From the NCBI GenBank assembly GCA_040752835.1, contig JBFMGG010000006.1, positions 186,001 to 250,000 of the forward strand: a stretch of DNA of 64,000 nt. Direction: 5' to 3'. The notes beneath the pieces are model-generated. The model worked only from the letters and a program-made list of their open reading frames with translations, was not told the origin of the DNA and searched no databases. This document shows positions 62,601 to 64,000 of this stretch, piece after piece. The translations under genes were made by a program, and so were the position numbers. The DNA is from Campylobacterota bacterium (lineage in GTDB: Bacteria > Campylobacterota > Campylobacteria > Campylobacterales > Sulfurimonadaceae). Within the stretch, counting starts at the first letter, position 1; each line of letters opens with the position of its first letter.

Positions 62601-62899
62601 GAACCCAAAAGATCATCGAAGCTGCGGGAATTCCGTGCGAAGCGGTTCTCAAAATCTCCGAAGGGCGTCCGAACATCGAAGACGTCATGAAAAACGGGGA
62701 GATCGCCCTGGCGATTAATACCTCCGACAACCAAACGGCCAAAAAAGACGCCGAGCAGATCCGTCAGATCGTCCTGCGTATGGGGATCCCCTATTTCACC
62801 ACCCTCAGCGCGGCACGCGCGGCCATCGAAGCGATGGGACACATGAGCGACGAGAGCTGGATGTCTCCCAACGCGCTTCAAGACTACCTCCGCTCGTAA
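59642..62899 (+). CDS. carB: Carbamoyl-phosphate synthase large subunit
   Basis: 1085 residues, full length. Two ATP-grasp halves: first [20 protein letters not shown] and [18 protein letters not shown], second [20 protein letters not shown] and [18 protein letters not shown], followed by an MGS-like regulatory domain (about 945-1075). It makes carbamoyl phosphate for arginine and pyrimidines with CarA, whose gene is not in the window. The next gene starts 1 base after its stop. Confidence 0.98.
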   Translation: MPKRDDIKTILLIGSGPIVIGQACEFDYSGTQAVKTLKELGYRVVLINSNPATIMTDPEFADRTYIEPIKPEIIAEIIKKENVDAILPTMGGQTALNAAMQMYEKGMLEGIEFLGANPAAIKKGEDRQAFKEAMIKIGMDLPISRYAYNMDEALAAAEAIGFPIIIRASYTLAGGGSGVAYNIDEFKILAQRGLDESPITEILIEESLLGWKEYEMEVIRDRNDNCIIVCSIENLDPMGVHTGDSITIAPALTLTDKEYQRMRDASFAILREIGVDTGGSNVQFSVNPKTGRMIVIEMNPRVSRSSALASKATGYPIAKVATLLAVGFTLDEITNDITGTPAAFEPVIDYIVTKLPRFTFEKFPEAESTLTTSMKSVGEAMAIGRTFKESVQKALCSLETGLCGFDPISADPEFIKHEIRRPNAERILYVAQGFRMGLSVEEIFELSKIDPWFLNQIEEIVAQEANVTVATLSDEAQLRRLKTEGFSDKMIAKLIAQNGGSATELDVYNARKALGIAFEYNEVDTCAAEFGSLTPYLYSTTNITRLGLQAPRASDKKKVMILGGGPNRIGQGIEFDYCCVHASFALKEMGIETIMVNCNPETVSTDYDTSDVLYFEPIDFEHVRSIVEAEQPDGIIVHFGGQTPLKLANSLHAIGAKIAGTSAEVIDLAENREKFSAFVVEKGLKQPENGLSMTKEGAFEIAQRLGYPVLVRPSYVLGGRAMRIVYNEDELRTYMDVAVSVSNDSPVLVDKFLDQAVELDVDAISDGTEVYIGSVMQHIEEAGIHSGDSACSLPPVGLTPELKAQVEAQTKTIALGLGVIGLLNIQYAIYQNEIYLIEVNPRASRTVPFVSKATGMPLAKVATRVMMGEKLRDALKYYDHYNIVMEENGLLKPRLKGHVAIKEAVFPFNKLYGADLVLSPEMKSTGEVMGISANFGVSFAKSQLAAGNKIPTSGTCFLSFIDSDKKHAPEIARGLHRQGFRLIATRGTQKIIEAAGIPCEAVLKISEGRPNIEDVMKNGEIALAINTSDNQTAKKDAEQIRQIVLRMGIPYFTTLSAARAAIEAMGHMSDESWMSPNALQDYLRS

Positions 62900-62900
62900 C

Positions 62901-63329
62901 ATGAGCGTCTATCTCGCGCAAACCGACACGACCGTCGGTTTTCTCTCCCAGAATTCCGAGCGCCTTTTTGAAGCCAAAGGGCGCGATCAGAACAAACCGT
63001 TTTTAAAAGTCTTCTGCGAGCTGCGTGTTCTCCGGGCGCAATTACGCGTTCCGCTCTTTCACCGACGGCGTGTCCGCCACGCGCGAAAAACCACTTTCAT
63101 CGTCAAAAACCAGGCGTTCCGCTACGTTACCGACGCCGAACATGCCCGGCTAATCGATCGGCACGGATGGTTTTATTCCACTTCGGCCAATGCCAGCGGG
63201 GCTTCGTTCGATCCCGATTTTTGCCGGTCGAGAGCCGACCGGATCGTCGAAGACGCACGGGGTTTAAGCGAACAGCCTTCCTCAAAAATTTACCGTTTGG
63301 GCCGCAACCGGCTCAGGCGGATACGATAA
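62901..63329 (+). CDS. Short Sua5/YciO/YrdC-like protein
   Basis: 142 residues, where TsaC/Sua5 domains have about 190-200. It keeps the beginning (MSVYLAQTDTTVGFLSQN for the usual PTDTVYGL), KGRDQNKPF (the KxR region) and the late TSANASG motif, but a middle stretch of roughly 45 residues with the PGP..T part is absent. Other Campylobacterota have such a short protein next to carB, as I recall. Whether it makes threonylcarbamoyl-AMP for t6A or only binds RNA is uncertain. Starts 1 base after carB. Confidence 0.78.
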   Translation: MSVYLAQTDTTVGFLSQNSERLFEAKGRDQNKPFLKVFCELRVLRAQLRVPLFHRRRVRHARKTTFIVKNQAFRYVTDAEHARLIDRHGWFYSTSANASGASFDPDFCRSRADRIVEDARGLSEQPSSKIYRLGRNRLRRIR

Positions 63330-63348
63330 CCATAACACAGGAGTAACC

Positions 63349-63939
63349 ATGAAACACGTATTGAATGCCAAATCCGCTTTTCTGGGCTCATTCGGGCTCA
63401 TCCTCGTCAATGCCCTCACCGGATGCCAAAGCGCTCCCGAAGAACAGAGTGCGACAGAGCAGGCGCAGGCCCAGAACAAGTTCCTCGTCGTCGAACAGCT
63501 TACCAACGGAAAATACGTCATCGTCGAAGAGATGCCGACAGAGGGACCCAGCCGCGCGATCATCCGTGAAACGGACGAAAACGGCACCGTCCACGAACGC
63601 GTCCTCACCGAAGCGGAGATGAAAACGCTGGCCGATCAGGAATACAAAAAAATGGAAGCCGGACAATCCGAGCTCAATGCCGAGCCCTCAGGCGAAGGGA
63701 TGGGGCTGGCCGGAACGATCCTCGCCGCAGCCGGGGGGGCGTTGCTTGGGAACATGATCGGAAACGCCCTGATGAATAACGCGAACGTCCGCAAACATCA
63801 GGACATGTCGAACCGTTCGGGCTATTACCGCTCGACGTCGGGCGCTGCCCCGACCTCGACCGGATCGACTCAGAAAAAAAGTTACTTCGGCAATACCGCC
63901 TCTTCGTCGACGACTTCCAGCAGCAGCTACGGAGGCTGA
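63349..63939 (+). CDS. UPF0323-family lipoprotein
   Basis: 196 residues. Signal peptide with lipobox-like ALTGC (Cys about 26), then FLVVEQLTNGKYVIVEEMPT and GPSRAIIRETDENGTV of the UPF0323 family, a glycine-rich hydrophobic stretch (GTILAAAGGALLGNMIGNAL) that resembles glycine-zipper membrane anchors, and a serine-rich tail. Function unknown; the family is nearly confined to Campylobacterota. SD AGGAG. Confidence 0.88.
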   Translation: MKHVLNAKSAFLGSFGLILVNALTGCQSAPEEQSATEQAQAQNKFLVVEQLTNGKYVIVEEMPTEGPSRAIIRETDENGTVHERVLTEAEMKTLADQEYKKMEAGQSELNAEPSGEGMGLAGTILAAAGGALLGNMIGNALMNNANVRKHQDMSNRSGYYRSTSGAAPTSTGSTQKKSYFGNTASSSTTSSSSYGG

Positions 63940-63943
63940 GGGT

Positions 63944-64000
63944 ATGGTTACACTCGAAAAAGTCACCCCCATCGACGACCGGGTCCTGGAGCAGATCGGT
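63944..64000 (+). CDS. Start of a glutathionylspermidine-synthase-like gene (partial)
   Basis: ATG 63944 with SD GGAGG at 63931-63935 opens MVTLEKVTPIDDRVLEQIG and runs off the end of the window. A glutathionylspermidine synthase-like ATP-grasp protein normally follows the UPF0323 gene in Campylobacterota, so the identity is inferred from position; 19 residues are too few to show it. Confidence 0.5.
   Translation, partial: MVTLEKVTPIDDRVLEQIG

Noticed and set aside
1-64000. CRISPR arrays, tRNA or rRNA genes, insertion sequences, integrase or attachment sites
   Set aside because: I found no spaced direct repeats, no tRNA-like cloverleaf or rRNA text, no transposase or integrase frame, and no clear direct repeats bounding the AT-rich island. 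A dedicated tRNA scan was not possible.

Overview
The window looks like a chromosomal segment of a free-living member of the Campylobacterota (formerly Epsilonproteobacteria), most likely a Sulfurimonadaceae / Sulfuricurvum-like organism. The inference rests on gene neighbourhoods I associate with that phylum: rpsO - rrf2 - flhA - DHH phosphoesterase, ftsX - envC-like, carB - short Sua5-like - UPF0323 lipoprotein - glutathionylspermidine-synthase-like, and a sigma70 promoter style dominated by a TATAAT-type -10 without a clear -35. Genes are tightly packed. No gap between genes exceeds 300 bases (the largest is about 190), and I saw no rRNA, tRNA or CRISPR array.

Layout. 1-2.7 kb: end of ftsX, an EnvC-like LytM protein, flgH, yqeY. 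2.8-4.8 kb: a haem-c GGDEF/EAL signalling protein. 4.9-8.0 kb: a minus-strand operon of trmN-like methyltransferase, YkgJ, TPR protein and trpC. 8.0-14.0 kb: kdsB, a small unknown gene, DUF2059, rpsO, rrf2, flhA, DHH phosphoesterase. 14.0-16.5 kb: ABC-F ATPase and rsuA. 16.5-18.6 kb: an AT-rich accessory island with an unknown membrane protein and two divergent toxin-antitoxin modules (higBA and mntA/hepT), each driven by a near-perfect -35/-10 promoter. 18.6-30.8 kb: copper ATPase, rluA-like, ogt, ybhB-like, DjlA-like, two EamA transporters, pirin, methyltransferase, lytic transglycosylase, an outer membrane protein, yebC, an orphan ATPase and yaeQ.

30.9-43.7 kb is an assimilatory nitrate cluster: narK, a membrane-anchored PP2C phosphatase / Ser-Thr kinase fusion, an Rrf2 regulator, the nrtABD nitrate ABC transporter, a porin, precorrin-2 dehydrogenase, uroporphyrinogen-III methyltransferase, ferredoxin-type nitrite reductase and the molybdopterin nitrate reductase. 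Uptake, reduction to ammonia and the siroheme cofactor are all represented, but the siroheme methyltransferase carries what appears to be an in-frame internal deletion.

43.7-53.6 kb is an acetate module on the minus strand: a two-component system, then porin - DUF485 - actP - DUF294/CBS protein - DnaQ-like exonuclease - acs. Its promoter carries two TGCTACG half-sites placed exactly as at a second promoter, that of the unknown gene at 8.86 kb. This is the most specific candidate regulon I found.

53.7-64 kb holds housekeeping genes: cyclophilin, queH, fabZ-lpxA-clpX, mreBC, carB and its downstream genes, ending in the first 19 codons of a glutathionylspermidine-synthase-like gene.
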